This document shows positions 7,702-16,809 of a DNA stretch of 64,000 nucleotides, one piece after another. The notes beneath the pieces are model-generated. The model worked only from the letters and a program-made list of their open reading frames with translations. It ran no database searches and was not told where the DNA came from. The position numbers were made by a program, and so were the translations under genes. Numbering within the stretch: the stretch's first letter is position 1; each line of letters begins with the position of its first letter. Source of the DNA: Mycolicibacterium lacusdiani (GTDB lineage Bacteria > Actinomycetota > Actinomycetes > Mycobacteriales > Mycobacteriaceae); NCBI RefSeq assembly GCF_021916785.1, contig NZ_JAKCFC010000002.1, positions 434,001-498,000 on the forward strand. Direction: 5' to 3'.

Positions 7702-10700
7702 TCAGGCCACGGTGAGGGTGACGGTGGCAATGGCGCTGTCGGCCTTGCCGTCGTTGACCTTGTAGGTGAAGGAGTCCGTCCCGGTGTAGCCGGCGTTGGG
7801 CGTGTAGACGAACGCGAACTGGCTGGCCAAGAACTGAAGGGTGCCGTGCTGGGTGCTCGAGACCAGTGTGGCGGTCAGCGTGTCGCCGTCGGCGTCGGAC
7901 ACCCGGTTGAGCAACGAATAGGCCACGGAGGTGTCCTTGGCGTGTGGAATGGTGTCGTTGGCCGCCACGGGGACGTCTTCGACGGCGGTGACGTTGATGG
8001 TGACGGTCGTGAAGGCCGTCTCGGCGGCCCCGTCGCTCGCCTTGTAGGTGAACGTGTCCGTGCCGTTGAGGTTGGGTCCCGGCGTGTAGGTGAAGGACCC
8101 GTCGTCGTTGAGCACCAGCGAGCCACGGGTCGGTAGGACGCCGATACTCACGACGGTCAGCGTTTGGCCGTTGGCGTCGGTGTCGTTGCCCAGGAGCCCT
8201 GGGCCGTTCACGGTCAGGACTGTGTCCTCGTTGATGGTGTACGAATCTGGGTTACCCACCGGCGCAACGTTGTTCGGATCGGCAATGACGGTGATCGTCA
8301 CGATGCCCTCGCTGGTCGTCGTGCCGTCGCTGATCGTGTATCGGAACGAGTCCGTTCCGAGAAAACCGGCGTTCGGTCGGTAGGTGAAGCCGCCGCCCGA
8401 GAACACGTCGGAGAGCGTGCCGTTTCGAGGTGTGAAGATGGCCGAGATCGCGAGAGTGTTGCCGTCGGGGTCGGTGTCGTTGGCCAACAGGCCCGGTGCG
8501 CTGATGGTCAGCGTGCCGTTCCCGACAACGGTGTAGCTGTCGTTCACGGCGGTGGGCCCGTCGTTGACGGGGGTGATCGTGATCGTCACGGTCGCTTCGT
8601 TACTGAGTGCACCGGTGTCGTCCTTGACCTTGTAGGCGAAGCCGTCGGCGGTCGCCTCGCTGCCGTTGTTGACGTAGGTGACCGAGCCGTTCTGGTTCAC
8701 CGTGACGGTGCCTGCCGTGGGCTGTCGGGTGATGACGACGGTGGTGCTGTCCACGGTGCCGTCGCCGTCGGTGTCGTTGCTGATCACCGTGATGGTGGTG
8801 GTGCCACCCTCGGCGACGGTCGCGGTGTCGGTGACTGCGACCGGGGCGTCGTTGACCGCGGTGATCGTCATCGTCACGGTCGCTTCGTTGCTGAGCGCGC
8901 CGGTGTCGTCCTTGACCTTGTAGGCGAAGCTGTCGGTACTCGCCTCGCTGCCGTTGTTGGCGTACGTGACAGTGCCGTTGAGGTTGACGGTGGCGGTTCC
9001 CGAGGTGGGTTGCCGGGTGATGACGACGGTGGTGCTGTCCACGGTGCCGTCGGCGTCGGTGTCGTTGTTGGTCACCGTGATGGTGGTGGTGCCACCCTCG
9101 GCGACGGTGGCGGCCTCGTTCGCGGCGATCGGCGGTGTGTTGAGCGCGGCGGTGGTGGAGGAGATCAAGACGGTGTGATTGGCGGCGGCGACTTGGGTGT
9201 AGGTGACCCCGGCCGGTAAGACCGGGATGTTGAGCTGCCCGCTTGCGTTCTGCCCGAAGGCGACGACGGTGCCGTCTGAGCGCAGTAGCGCCGAGTTGTA
9301 GCGGGCGGCCGCAACGTTGGTGTAGGTCATCCCGGCGGGCAACGCCGGGATGGTGGATTGTCCCCAGCCGTTGTTCCCGAATGCGACGGCGGTGCCATCG
9401 GACCGCAGCAGTACCGTGTGGATCTCGCCGGCGGCGACCTGGGTGTACTTGACCCCGGCCGGTAAGGCGGGTACGGCAATTTGCCCCCAGGCGTTGTTGC
9501 CGATGGCGACGGCGGTGCCGTCGGAGCGCAGCAGGACCGTGTGCCGTATCCCGATGGCGGCCTTGGTGTAGGTGACCCCGGCCGCCAGCGGGGGGATGGT
9601 GAGTTGTCCGTAGTCATTGGTGCCGAAGGCGACCGCGGTGCCGTCGGAGCGCAGCAGCACCGTGCCGTCTTCGCCGGCGGCGACGTACGTGTATTTCATG
9701 CCGGCCGGCAGCTGGGGGATGTTGATCTGTCCATACTCGTTGTCGCCAAGACCGATAGCGGTGCCATCGGAGCGCAGCAGCACTGTGTGGTTGTAGCCGG
9801 CCGCCACTTGGGTGTACGTGATACCTGCGGGTGGCTGAGGGATGTCCAGCTGCCCGTCGGAGTTGTCCCCGACTCCTACGGCAGTACCGTCGGACCGCAG
9901 CAACACCGTGGAAAAGAGGCTGACCGCTACCTGGGTGTAGGTGACCCCGGCCGGTAGAGCGGGGATGTTCGTCTGTCCGTAGACGTTCATCCCGATGGCG
10001 GTCACGTTGCTGGCGGTGCCCATGACCAAACTCTTGGCAACGCTTACATTTTGGGTATCGGTGACGGTGACGGTGACCGGCAATTGCGCACCAGGGTGGG
10101 CGCTGGCCCAGGTGGGGTCGACGGTCACCTGAAGGTTGCCCCCGGGCAGTTGAGTCACGGTGAGCGGGGTGGCATTCGCGCTGATCACCGTGGTGGTCAG
10201 CACGTCACCATCGATGTCGCTGGCGTTCGTCGATACCACCCAGGTGTTACCCGACCCCGGTGTGGATGACACCTGCCCGACGACCGGGGCGTCGTTGACC
10301 GGGGTGACGGTGACGGTGACGGTGGCGGTGGAGCCGCCGGTGAGGGTGTAGGTGAAGGTGTCCGTGCCGTTGTAATTCGCCTTGGGGGTGTAGCGCACGG
10401 TGGTGCCCGTGAAGGTGACCGAGCCGCCGGTGGGCTGGGTGACCCCCGTGATCGTCTTGGGTCCGGCGTCGACGTCGGTGTCGTTGGCCAGGACGTCGAT
10501 GAGCGTGGTGCCGCTGTCCTCGGCGACGGTGGTGGCGTCGTTCACCGCCACGGGGCCGTCGTCGACGGCGGTGACTGTGATGGTGGCGGTGGCGGTGGAG
10601 CCGCCGTTGAGCGTGTAGGTGAAGGTGTCGGTGCCGTTGTAGTTCGCGTTCGGCGTATAGCTCACAGTCGTGCCGGTGAAGGTGACCGTGCCGTTGGTGG

Positions 10701-12570
10701 GCTGGGTGACGGCGGTGATGGTCTTGGGTCCGGCGTCAACGTCGGTGTCGTTCGCCAGCACGTCGATCAGCGTCGTGCCGCTGTCCTCGGCGACGGTGGC
10801 GGTGTCGTTCACGGCCACGGGGTTGTCTTCGACGGCCGTGGCGGCGACTGTGACAGTGGCGGTGGAGCCGCCGGTGAGGGTGTAGGTGAAGGTGTCGGTG
10901 CCGTTGTAGTTGGCGTTGGGGGTGTAGCTCACGGTCGTGCCGGTGAAGGTGACCGTGCCGCCGGTGGGCTGGGTGACGCTGGTGATCGTCTTGGGTCCGC
11001 CGTCGATGTCGGTGTCGTTGGCCAGGACGTCGATCGAGGTCGTGCCGCTGTCCTCGGTGACGGTGGCGGTGTCGTTCACTGCTCCGGGGCTGTTGTCGAC
11101 GGCAGTGACGGTGAGGGTGACGGTGGCTGTGCCGCTGAGCGATCCATCCGTCGCGGTGTAGGTGAAGCTGTCGGTGCCGGAGTAGTTGGCGTTCGGCGTG
11201 TATGTGACCCCTGACGCCGTGAAGGTGGTCGTCCCGTTGGTCGCCTGCGTGACGCCGGTGACCGTCAGCGGGTTCCCGTTGGCGTCGGTGTCGTTGCCGA
11301 GCACGGCGATGGTGACAGGGGTGTCCTCGAGGATGGTGCGGTCGTCGCCATTGATGATCGGCGCGACGTTGACCCGGTTGAGTGTCACGGCGACGGTGCC
11401 CATGGCCGTCGTCGGGCTGAAAGACAGCGGGATGCCGAAGATGTTCCGCCGTGCGCCGGCGTCACTCACGGTGTAGGTGAAGGTGTCGGTCCCGCCGGTC
11501 AGCGCATAGGCATCGTCCGGGTCGTAGGTGAAGGTGCCCGTGGCCTGGTCGACGGTGACGGTGCCGTGAGTCGGTCCTCCGACGGCGCCGCGCGCGGGCA
11601 CGGTGTAGGTCAGCCGGTCGCCGTTGGCGTCGGTGGCGCCGAACGCTATGGGTCCGCTCACCGCGTTGGGGAGTGCCAAGCTGATGGTGACGTTCTGGTT
11701 GGGCGCTATCGGCGTCGAATTCGCGAAAGTGCGTTGAAACTCGCGACGCACCCAGGCCAGCACCGCCCACAGCAGCGGGGGTTGGGCAGGCGCGGCGGGG
11801 GCGCCGCCGAGGAAGGGTGTCAGGACTGCGTTGACCAACGTGGTGACGATCGACACCGGAATCGCCAGCAGCGCGCTGAGCGGGTCTAGCGCAGGAGCCG
11901 CAGGCACCAGTGCCGCCGTGGTCGTGAGAGTCATGCGCTGGCTGAGGGTTTCGGCCGAGGGGCCGGGCTGCTGCGTCGCGTTCGTTGCCGCCTGCAGGCT
12001 GCGAGGCGCCGCGGCGGCGGGCTCGGTGGTCGGCTTCGAGGGCGTCGACGCCTCGGGTACGGGTGGCTTCGCCGTCGACGGGGGTGCGGTGTCGGAGCCG
12101 GTAGCCGGGCCGGCCGTCGGTGTCTCGGTCCCGGTTGGTTCCGCGGGTGGGGGAGTGTCGGGGGTGACCGGAGTTTCGCCGGTGGGCTCCTCGATGACGA
12201 CCGGTTCGGTGGTCGGCTCAAGTGACGATGAGGGCTCCGTTGACGGATCGACCGACGTCTGCGTGCTGCTGCCCGTGTTCGTCTGAGCGCTGACGGTGCT
12301 CGACGGCGCATCACCGCTCGTATCCTGCGTCCCGGTGGCGGTGGTGTTCGTCGTCGGGTCGGGCGCGGTGACCGTCGGCGCTCCGAGGTTCGACTCCGCA
12401 GCCGTTGCACCAGCGGTTCCGGAGGCGGACTCCTGCGAGGAGGCGGCGGTCGACCCGACCGATCCGTCGCCCTCGTCGGCGAGTGCGGTCTGCGGGAAGG
12501 CGACGACGGTGCCGACCCCCAGCACCACGGCCAATGCTCCGACACGACCGACGTAGCGGCTGAAACCCAT
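7702..12570 (-). CDS. Giant secreted protein with cadherin-like repeats and an RCC1-like propeller
   Basis: A 1622-residue exported protein read from ATG 12570. Residues 1-33 are a signal peptide (YVGRVGALAVVLGVGTVVA core, ending TALA). A Ser/Thr/Pro-rich linker runs to ~260, then PPLLWAVLAWVRREF at ~262-281. About six Ig/cadherin-like units follow (motifs NDTDxDGxP, YTPNANYNGTDTFTYT, ending VTVTAVxD; ~89 residues each) up to ~850. Residues 855-1138 hold seven ~41-residue RCC1-type units (VLLRSDGTAVAFGxN, YGQ, PAGVTYTQVAAG). Five more cadherin-like units end the protein. There is no LPXTG or terminal membrane segment. The repeats probably bind Ca2+ through their Asp-rich loops. Its role is likely adhesion or surface structure, unproven. 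Confidence 0.85.
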   Translation of the reverse strand: MGFSRYVGRVGALAVVLGVGTVVAFPQTALADEGDGSVGSTAASSQESASGTAGATAAESNLGAPTVTAPDPTTNTTATGTQDTSGDAPSSTVSAQTNTGSSTQTSVDPSTEPSSSLEPTTEPVVIEEPTGETPVTPDTPPPAEPTGTETPTAGPATGSDTAPPSTAKPPVPEASTPSKPTTEPAAAAPRSLQAATNATQQPGPSAETLSQRMTLTTTAALVPAAPALDPLSALLAIPVSIVTTLVNAVLTPFLGGAPAAPAQPPLLWAVLAWVRREFQRTFANSTPIAPNQNVTISLALPNAVSGPIAFGATDANGDRLTYTVPARGAVGGPTHGTVTVDQATGTFTYDPDDAYALTGGTDTFTYTVSDAGARRNIFGIPLSFSPTTAMGTVAVTLNRVNVAPIINGDDRTILEDTPVTIAVLGNDTDANGNPLTVTGVTQATNGTTTFTASGVTYTPNANYSGTDSFTYTATDGSLSGTATVTLTVTAVDNSPGAVNDTATVTEDSGTTSIDVLANDTDIDGGPKTITSVTQPTGGTVTFTGTTVSYTPNANYNGTDTFTYTLTGGSTATVTVAATAVEDNPVAVNDTATVAEDSGTTLIDVLANDTDVDAGPKTITAVTQPTNGTVTFTGTTVSYTPNANYNGTDTFTYTLNGGSTATATITVTAVDDGPVAVNDATTVAEDSGTTLIDVLANDTDVDAGPKTITGVTQPTGGSVTFTGTTVRYTPKANYNGTDTFTYTLTGGSTATVTVTVTPVNDAPVVGQVSSTPGSGNTWVVSTNASDIDGDVLTTTVISANATPLTVTQLPGGNLQVTVDPTWASAHPGAQLPVTVTVTDTQNVSVAKSLVMGTASNVTAIGMNVYGQTNIPALPAGVTYTQVAVSLFSTVLLRSDGTAVGVGDNSDGQLDIPQPPAGITYTQVAAGYNHTVLLRSDGTAIGLGDNEYGQINIPQLPAGMKYTYVAAGEDGTVLLRSDGTAVAFGTNDYGQLTIPPLAAGVTYTKAAIGIRHTVLLRSDGTAVAIGNNAWGQIAVPALPAGVKYTQVAAGEIHTVLLRSDGTAVAFGNNGWGQSTIPALPAGMTYTNVAAARYNSALLRSDGTVVAFGQNASGQLNIPVLPAGVTYTQVAAANHTVLISSTTAALNTPPIAANEAATVAEGGTTTITVTNNDTDADGTVDSTTVVITRQPTSGTATVNLNGTVTYANNGSEASTDSFAYKVKDDTGALSNEATVTMTITAVNDAPVAVTDTATVAEGGTTTITVISNDTDGDGTVDSTTVVITRQPTAGTVTVNQNGSVTYVNNGSEATADGFAYKVKDDTGALSNEATVTITITPVNDGPTAVNDSYTVVGNGTLTISAPGLLANDTDPDGNTLAISAIFTPRNGTLSDVFSGGGFTYRPNAGFLGTDSFRYTISDGTTTSEGIVTITVIADPNNVAPVGNPDSYTINEDTVLTVNGPGLLGNDTDANGQTLTVVSIGVLPTRGSLVLNDDGSFTYTPGPNLNGTDTFTYKASDGAAETAFTTVTINVTAVEDVPVAANDTIPHAKDTSVAYSLLNRVSDADGDTLTATLVSSTQHGTLQFLASQFAFVYTPNAGYTGTDSFTYKVNDGKADSAIATVTLTVA
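9157..10008 (-). repeat. Seven RCC1-type repeats, 123-nt period
   Basis: Seven in-frame copies of a ~41-codon unit (GTAVAFGNN-x-GQ-x-IPxLPAG-x-TYTxVAAG-x-HTVLLRSD) span residues 855-1138 of the giant protein. Seven is the blade number of the RCC1 beta-propeller. Unit-to-unit similarity is high also at DNA level, so copy number may vary between strains. Confidence 0.8.
10310..11100 (-). repeat. Three near-identical cadherin-like units, 267-270-nt period
   Basis: Three successive units encoding NDTATVAEDSGTTLIDVLA, NDTDVDAGPKTIT-x-VTQPT and YTPNANYNGTDTFTYTL are much closer to each other than to the other cadherin-like units of the same protein. This indicates recent tandem duplication inside the gene. 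Confidence 0.7.
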
Positions 12571-12761
12571 GACTCGACTCCGATTTGCAAGGCTGGCTAA
12601 GCAAAACTCACGAGTCACGTTGACGCCGCTGACAATATTTACCCTGGCGTCGAGCTAAAGGGAAGGGTTTTGCGGAAAGGCCAGTAGTTCGTCAGCAAAG
12701 TGCAGTAGTCCCGCACGTTCCTTCGGGCGAAACTACGTAACCGGCGCCCGCACGGTAAACG

Positions 12762-14006
12762 TCAACCCAGCGACACGGTGACGGGTCCGCCCTCGGGGTC
12801 GACGCGGTCCAGGATCCCCGACGGGACACGGAAGACGCGCCCTGGCGAGGCAGCCCATGGCAGGGTTCTGCGGCCGACCACCCGGCCGTCTTGACGGGCG
12901 ACCACCTTGGGCGCCCGCACCAGGGTGTCGGTCCACAGCAACAGGCGGTTGCGGGCCGGCGGGCCGTCGCCGGGCCGAAGGACGCCCGGCGTTACCCATT
13001 GCAGGGGAGCCTCGGCCGTCAGCCGCGCCCCTGCCGCCGGCACCGGCACGCCGCTCAAATGGCTCCGCACGGCCGTCGCGACGTGGCGGCCGTCGAGCGC
13101 CGCGATGTCTGCCGTGTCGACGGGGTGCAGCAGGTTGCCGATCGCGAATACGCCGGATCTGCTGGTGCGCAACGCGGTATCGGTCAGCGGGCCCAGCGTC
13201 GCCGGGTCCATGTCGAGCCCGGCCGCCCGCGCCAGCTCGTGATCGGGGATCCAGTCGCCGGTGAGGATCAGCGTGTCGCAGTCGACGATGCGGCGCCGCC
13301 CGGTGTCGAGCTGCTCGATCTCGACGGCCCGCAGTGCTGGCTTGCCGATGATGCGGGTGACCCGGGTGCGGGTGGCGACGTCGACGCCCAGGAACGGTGA
13401 CCGGCCGGCGAGGTTGAACACGGCGTAGGACTCCGGGGAGGCATGCGTCGTCGTCATCAGCGCGGTGTCGCATCCGGCGTGCTTGAGCGTCAGAACAGCC
13501 GAATAGCTCACGAGTTCGGCGCCGACGATCACGGCGCGCCGACCGACCGTGCGGTGCTGGACGTGGACCACGTTCTGCAGGTGACCGGTGGTGTAGACAC
13601 CGGATCCTCGGTCACCGGGGATGAGTCGCGCCGACCGCGGCCGCTCGCGCGCACCGGTGGCGAGGACGACTGCGCGGGCCTGAATGCGCTGCCGCCCTTC
13701 AGGTGACGTGACGTCCAGCGCGGTGTCCCCCGACCAGCCGGTCACCATCGCACGGGTGCGGATCTCGGAACCTGCAGTGGTGGCCTGGTCGACCAGCCGC
13801 CTGGCATAGGAAGGTCCGCTGATGAACGTCCGCATGTCCCTGATGCCGTAACCCGGGTGGTCGCTGTGCCGGGGGATGCCGCCTGCCGCTGCCTCCCGCT
13901 CGAGGACGACGACCCTGAGTTCGGGGGCGAGCGCTGCGGCCGCGGTCAGTCCGGCGGGCCCGCCTCCGACGATCGCGACGTCGGTCTCGATGACGGGGGT
14001 GCTCAT
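12762..14006 (-). CDS. FAD/NAD(P)-dependent oxidoreductase, partner of GlpA-like dehydrogenase
   Basis: A 414-residue two-dinucleotide flavoprotein. The FAD-binding motif is DVAIVGGGPAGLTAAAAL at residues 9-26, VVLATGARERPR is the ATG motif, and a second Rossmann segment is RRAVIVGAELVSYSA. An ~80-residue C-terminal extension beyond the DTADIAALDGRHVA helix is beta-rich. This family (HcnB-like) pairs with GlpA/GlpO-like proteins carrying a BFD iron-sulfur domain. ATG 14006 overlaps the stop of the upstream dehydrogenase as ATGA, supporting a two-subunit complex that passes electrons between substrate, FAD and NAD(P). Confidence 0.8.
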   Translation of the reverse strand: MSTPVIETDVAIVGGGPAGLTAAAALAPELRVVVLEREAAAGGIPRHSDHPGYGIRDMRTFISGPSYARRLVDQATTAGSEIRTRAMVTGWSGDTALDVTSPEGRQRIQARAVVLATGARERPRSARLIPGDRGSGVYTTGHLQNVVHVQHRTVGRRAVIVGAELVSYSAVLTLKHAGCDTALMTTTHASPESYAVFNLAGRSPFLGVDVATRTRVTRIIGKPALRAVEIEQLDTGRRRIVDCDTLILTGDWIPDHELARAAGLDMDPATLGPLTDTALRTSRSGVFAIGNLLHPVDTADIAALDGRHVATAVRSHLSGVPVPAAGARLTAEAPLQWVTPGVLRPGDGPPARNRLLLWTDTLVRAPKVVARQDGRVVGRRTLPWAASPGRVFRVPSGILDRVDPEGGPVTVSLG

Positions 14007-15385
14007 CGGCTAGCCACCTGCCGGTCGAGGACGGCTTGCACCTCGGCGCCGCAGTAGAAGCCTTGGCAGCGCCCATTCATCACCCGTGTGCGGCGACGGA
14101 GGCCGTCCAGTCCGGTGGGCGGGATCGTGGACCGGCAGGCGTCGCGCAGCTCGCCGGCGGTGACGCGTTCGCAGAAGCACACGATGGTGCCGTACTCCGG
14201 GTCCTCGGCGATGCGCGTCTCGTCCTGATACGGACGGGTGAATGCCTCGCCGAGGTTGGGCATCCGCGGCGGCTCGGGCAGGTTCGCGCGCGGTGTCAGC
14301 GCCATTCCGGCGTCGGCGAGCATGCCGCGAACGTGTTCGGCGACGGCCATGCCCGCGGTCAGGCCGGTCGAGCGGATACCGCCGACAAGCAGATAGCGTT
14401 GCGCCGCATCGGTTTCGATCCGGTAGTCGCCGTGATCGATCGCTGCCCGCAGGCCGGTATAGGTGGCCGTCACCTCCTCGTCGAGCAGCCGCGGCATCAG
14501 CCTGCGGCCCTTGTCGAGCAGAAACTCGATGCCGTGTGCGGTGGTGGCGGTGGCCGACCGGTCCTCGATGTCCTCCGACGTGGGACCGAGCATCACGTTC
14601 CCGTATATCGTGGGGCTGACGAGCACGCCCTTGCCACGCGAGGTCGGGACCGGCAGGACGATCTTGTTGACCAGCGTGCGGGCCAGTTTGTCGTAGACGA
14701 TGAGTTCGCCGCGTCGGGGAGTGACGGTGAACCGCGAGTAGCCGAACAGCTCGTCGAGGTGGTCGGCGCCGAGGCCCGCGGAGTTGACGACCCAGCGCGC
14801 ACTGACCGACCCCGCGTCCGTGTGCAGCGTGGTGCGGTCGTCGCCGACGTCCACACCGTGCACGCGGTGATTGGTCAGCAATGCCGTACCGCGGTTGACG
14901 GCGTCGGTGGCCAGCGCCAGGTTCACCGTCCACGTGCAGATGATCGATTCGTCCGGCACGGTCAGCCCGCCGAGCGCGCCGCCGCCGAGGTCGGGAACGG
15001 CATCGTAAACCGCTGCTGCATCGATGATCTCGCAGCGGTCGTATCCGTTGGCCAGGGCCTTGTTCCGGAGCTTCGGCAGGGCGTCGAGTTGTTCGTCGTC
15101 CCAGGCGACCAGGATGGCGCCAGTGTGCTCGATCGGGATGCCGGTGCGTGCCGAGTACTCGCTGAGCAGGTGGTAGCCGCGGCTGACCATGGCCGACTCG
15201 AGCGTCCCCGGCGTGGCGTCGAAGCCGGTGTGAAGTATCGCGGTGTTGGCCTTGCTGGTGCCGTCGCCGACGTCGCTGCGCGCGTCGAGCAGCGCGACCG
15301 ACAGTTCGTGGCCGGACAATTCGCGTGCGATGGCCGATCCGACGATGCCGGCGCCGATGACGACGACGTCGTACTGAGTGTTCAC
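14003..15385 (-). CDS. GlpA-like FAD dehydrogenase with C-terminal BFD [2Fe-2S] domain
   Basis: A 460-residue protein starting at GTG 15385, which overlaps the kinase stop as GTGA. Residues ~4-33 are a DAO-type FAD site (YDVVVIGAGIVGSAIARELS). The C-terminal ~60 residues contain CFC near residue 400 and GRCQGFYC near 440, the four-cysteine pattern of the BFD-like [2Fe-2S] domain. The architecture is that of anaerobic-type glycerol-3-phosphate dehydrogenase (GlpA/GlpO). Placed after an FGGY kinase, it probably oxidises the phosphorylated product of that kinase, with the downstream FAD/NAD protein as partner. Actual substrate not known. Confidence 0.82.
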   Translation of the reverse strand: MNTQYDVVVIGAGIVGSAIARELSGHELSVALLDARSDVGDGTSKANTAILHTGFDATPGTLESAMVSRGYHLLSEYSARTGIPIEHTGAILVAWDDEQLDALPKLRNKALANGYDRCEIIDAAAVYDAVPDLGGGALGGLTVPDESIICTWTVNLALATDAVNRGTALLTNHRVHGVDVGDDRTTLHTDAGSVSARWVVNSAGLGADHLDELFGYSRFTVTPRRGELIVYDKLARTLVNKIVLPVPTSRGKGVLVSPTIYGNVMLGPTSEDIEDRSATATTAHGIEFLLDKGRRLMPRLLDEEVTATYTGLRAAIDHGDYRIETDAAQRYLLVGGIRSTGLTAGMAVAEHVRGMLADAGMALTPRANLPEPPRMPNLGEAFTRPYQDETRIAEDPEYGTIVCFCERVTAGELRDACRSTIPPTGLDGLRRRTRVMNGRCQGFYCGAEVQAVLDRQVASR

Positions 15386-16809
15386 GTTCCCTCTCTCGGA
15401 TAGGTCGTCGCGGCGAGGGCGCGCCACGACGATCGGAAGTCCTCTGCGCGTCCGGCATCCCAGGCCGGCTCGTAGGTCGACGACGGCTTCCACGACGGTA
15501 CGACGCCGCGCAATCCCTTGTCGGGGTGCAGGCTCAGATCCGCTAGGGCCGCGGCGCCGAGGGCGGTCGCATGTGCCGACGGGTAGACGTCCACCGGCAC
15601 CTGCACTACGTCGGCGACCGCCTGCATCAGCACGGTGGACTGGGTGAGGCCGCCGTCGGCGCGCAGGCGGGTGAGTGGTGTAGCCGTGCCCTCTCCGACG
15701 GCGGCCACCAGTTCACCGATCTGCGCCGCGATGCCCTGCAGTAGGGCGAGCACCACGTGGCCGCGATCGGTGGACAGCGTCATGCCCGAGAACGACGCCG
15801 TGGCAGCGCTTTCCCACCACGGTGCCGCCAGCCCGGCGAGTGCGGGAACGCACAGCACGCCGCCACTGTCGGTCGCTGCGACAGCGTCGAGTTCATGCGC
15901 GCCGGCGATGATCCCCAGCGACGCCAGCCAGCGCACGGCCGAAGCCGCGGTGTAGACCTGACCGTCGACGCAGAAGGTGTCGTCACCGGCGACCCGCCAT
16001 GCCACTGACGTCGTCAAGCCCGAGGTCGACAGCACCGGTGTGCCACCGGTGTTGGCGAGCAGGAAGGCGCCGGTACCGAAGGTGCACTTGGCCATGCCCG
16101 CCTCGAAGCACGACTCGGCCAGCAGTGCGGCCTGCTGGTCGACGACGATCCCGCCGACGGGCACCTCGGGGCCGAACGCCGACGTCGTACCGATGACGGC
16201 GTCGTTGGCGGCGATGTCCGGCAATCGCTCACCGTCGAGTTCGAACAGCGCCAACAGGTCGGCGCTCCAGGTGTTCTCGCCCAGACCGACCACCAGCGAG
16301 CGGCTGGCCGTGGTGGCGTCGGTGACGAACTCCCCGGTCAGCTGGTGCAGCAGCCAGGTGTCCGACGTCGTGACGACGCCGTCGCGTTCGACATTGCGCC
16401 GCAGCCAGGCCATCTTGGGCGCCGAGAAGTACGGGTCGAGTACCAGCCCGGTGCGACAGGCGAATTCGGCGGCGTGCTCGGTCAGATCCGCGCAGATGGA
16501 CTCGGCGCGGCGGTCCTGCCACACGATGGCCTGGGTCAGAGCGCGTCCGGTGACCGGATCCCACGCCAGGACGGTCTCGCCCTGATTCGCCAGCGACACA
16601 GCGTCGATCTGCCGGCCCGCCTGGGCCACGGCGGCCCGGCCCGCCTCCAGCACCGAGTCGAGCAATTCCCGGGGATCCTGCTCGACTCCGCCGCCGTCGA
16701 GGTAGCGCGGGTGCACCGCCACTTCGGCGATGCCGACGACCCCCTCCGCGGGATCGACGACGATCGCCTTCGTTCCGGAGGTGCCCTGATCTATGGCGAG
16801 TACCGTCAC
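15382..16809 (-). CDS. FGGY-family carbohydrate kinase, glycerol-kinase-like
   Basis: A 475-residue kinase from GTG 16809, overlapping the permease stop as GTGA. The N-terminal ATPase motif is LAIDQGTSGTKAIVVD, WQDRR follows, VVDQQAAL carries the catalytic Asp/Gln pair, and LRADGGLTQS is the adenosine-site motif. Overall it is closest to glycerol kinase, but the motif that reads NQRET in GlpK is NQGET here, so the glycerol-contacting Arg is missing. It is slightly shorter than typical GlpK (~500 aa). A polyol, triose or amino-alcohol substrate other than glycerol is therefore likely. Confidence 0.82.
   Translation of the reverse strand: MTVLAIDQGTSGTKAIVVDPAEGVVGIAEVAVHPRYLDGGGVEQDPRELLDSVLEAGRAAVAQAGRQIDAVSLANQGETVLAWDPVTGRALTQAIVWQDRRAESICADLTEHAAEFACRTGLVLDPYFSAPKMAWLRRNVERDGVVTTSDTWLLHQLTGEFVTDATTASRSLVVGLGENTWSADLLALFELDGERLPDIAANDAVIGTTSAFGPEVPVGGIVVDQQAALLAESCFEAGMAKCTFGTGAFLLANTGGTPVLSTSGLTTSVAWRVAGDDTFCVDGQVYTAASAVRWLASLGIIAGAHELDAVAATDSGGVLCVPALAGLAAPWWESAATASFSGMTLSTDRGHVVLALLQGIAAQIGELVAAVGEGTATPLTRLRADGGLTQSTVLMQAVADVVQVPVDVYPSAHATALGAAALADLSLHPDKGLRGVVPSWKPSSTYEPAWDAGRAEDFRSSWRALAATTYPREGT

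Noticed and set aside
9157..11100. Periodic DNA repeats resembling a CRISPR or satellite
   Set aside because: Periods (123 and ~267 nt) are multiples of three and in frame, units diverge mainly at silent or surface positions, and there are no spacers or cas genes. They encode protein repeats.
14036..15403. A 455-codon plus-strand frame opposite the GlpA-like gene
   Set aside because: No recognisable domain, and it mirrors the codon bias of the real minus-strand gene.
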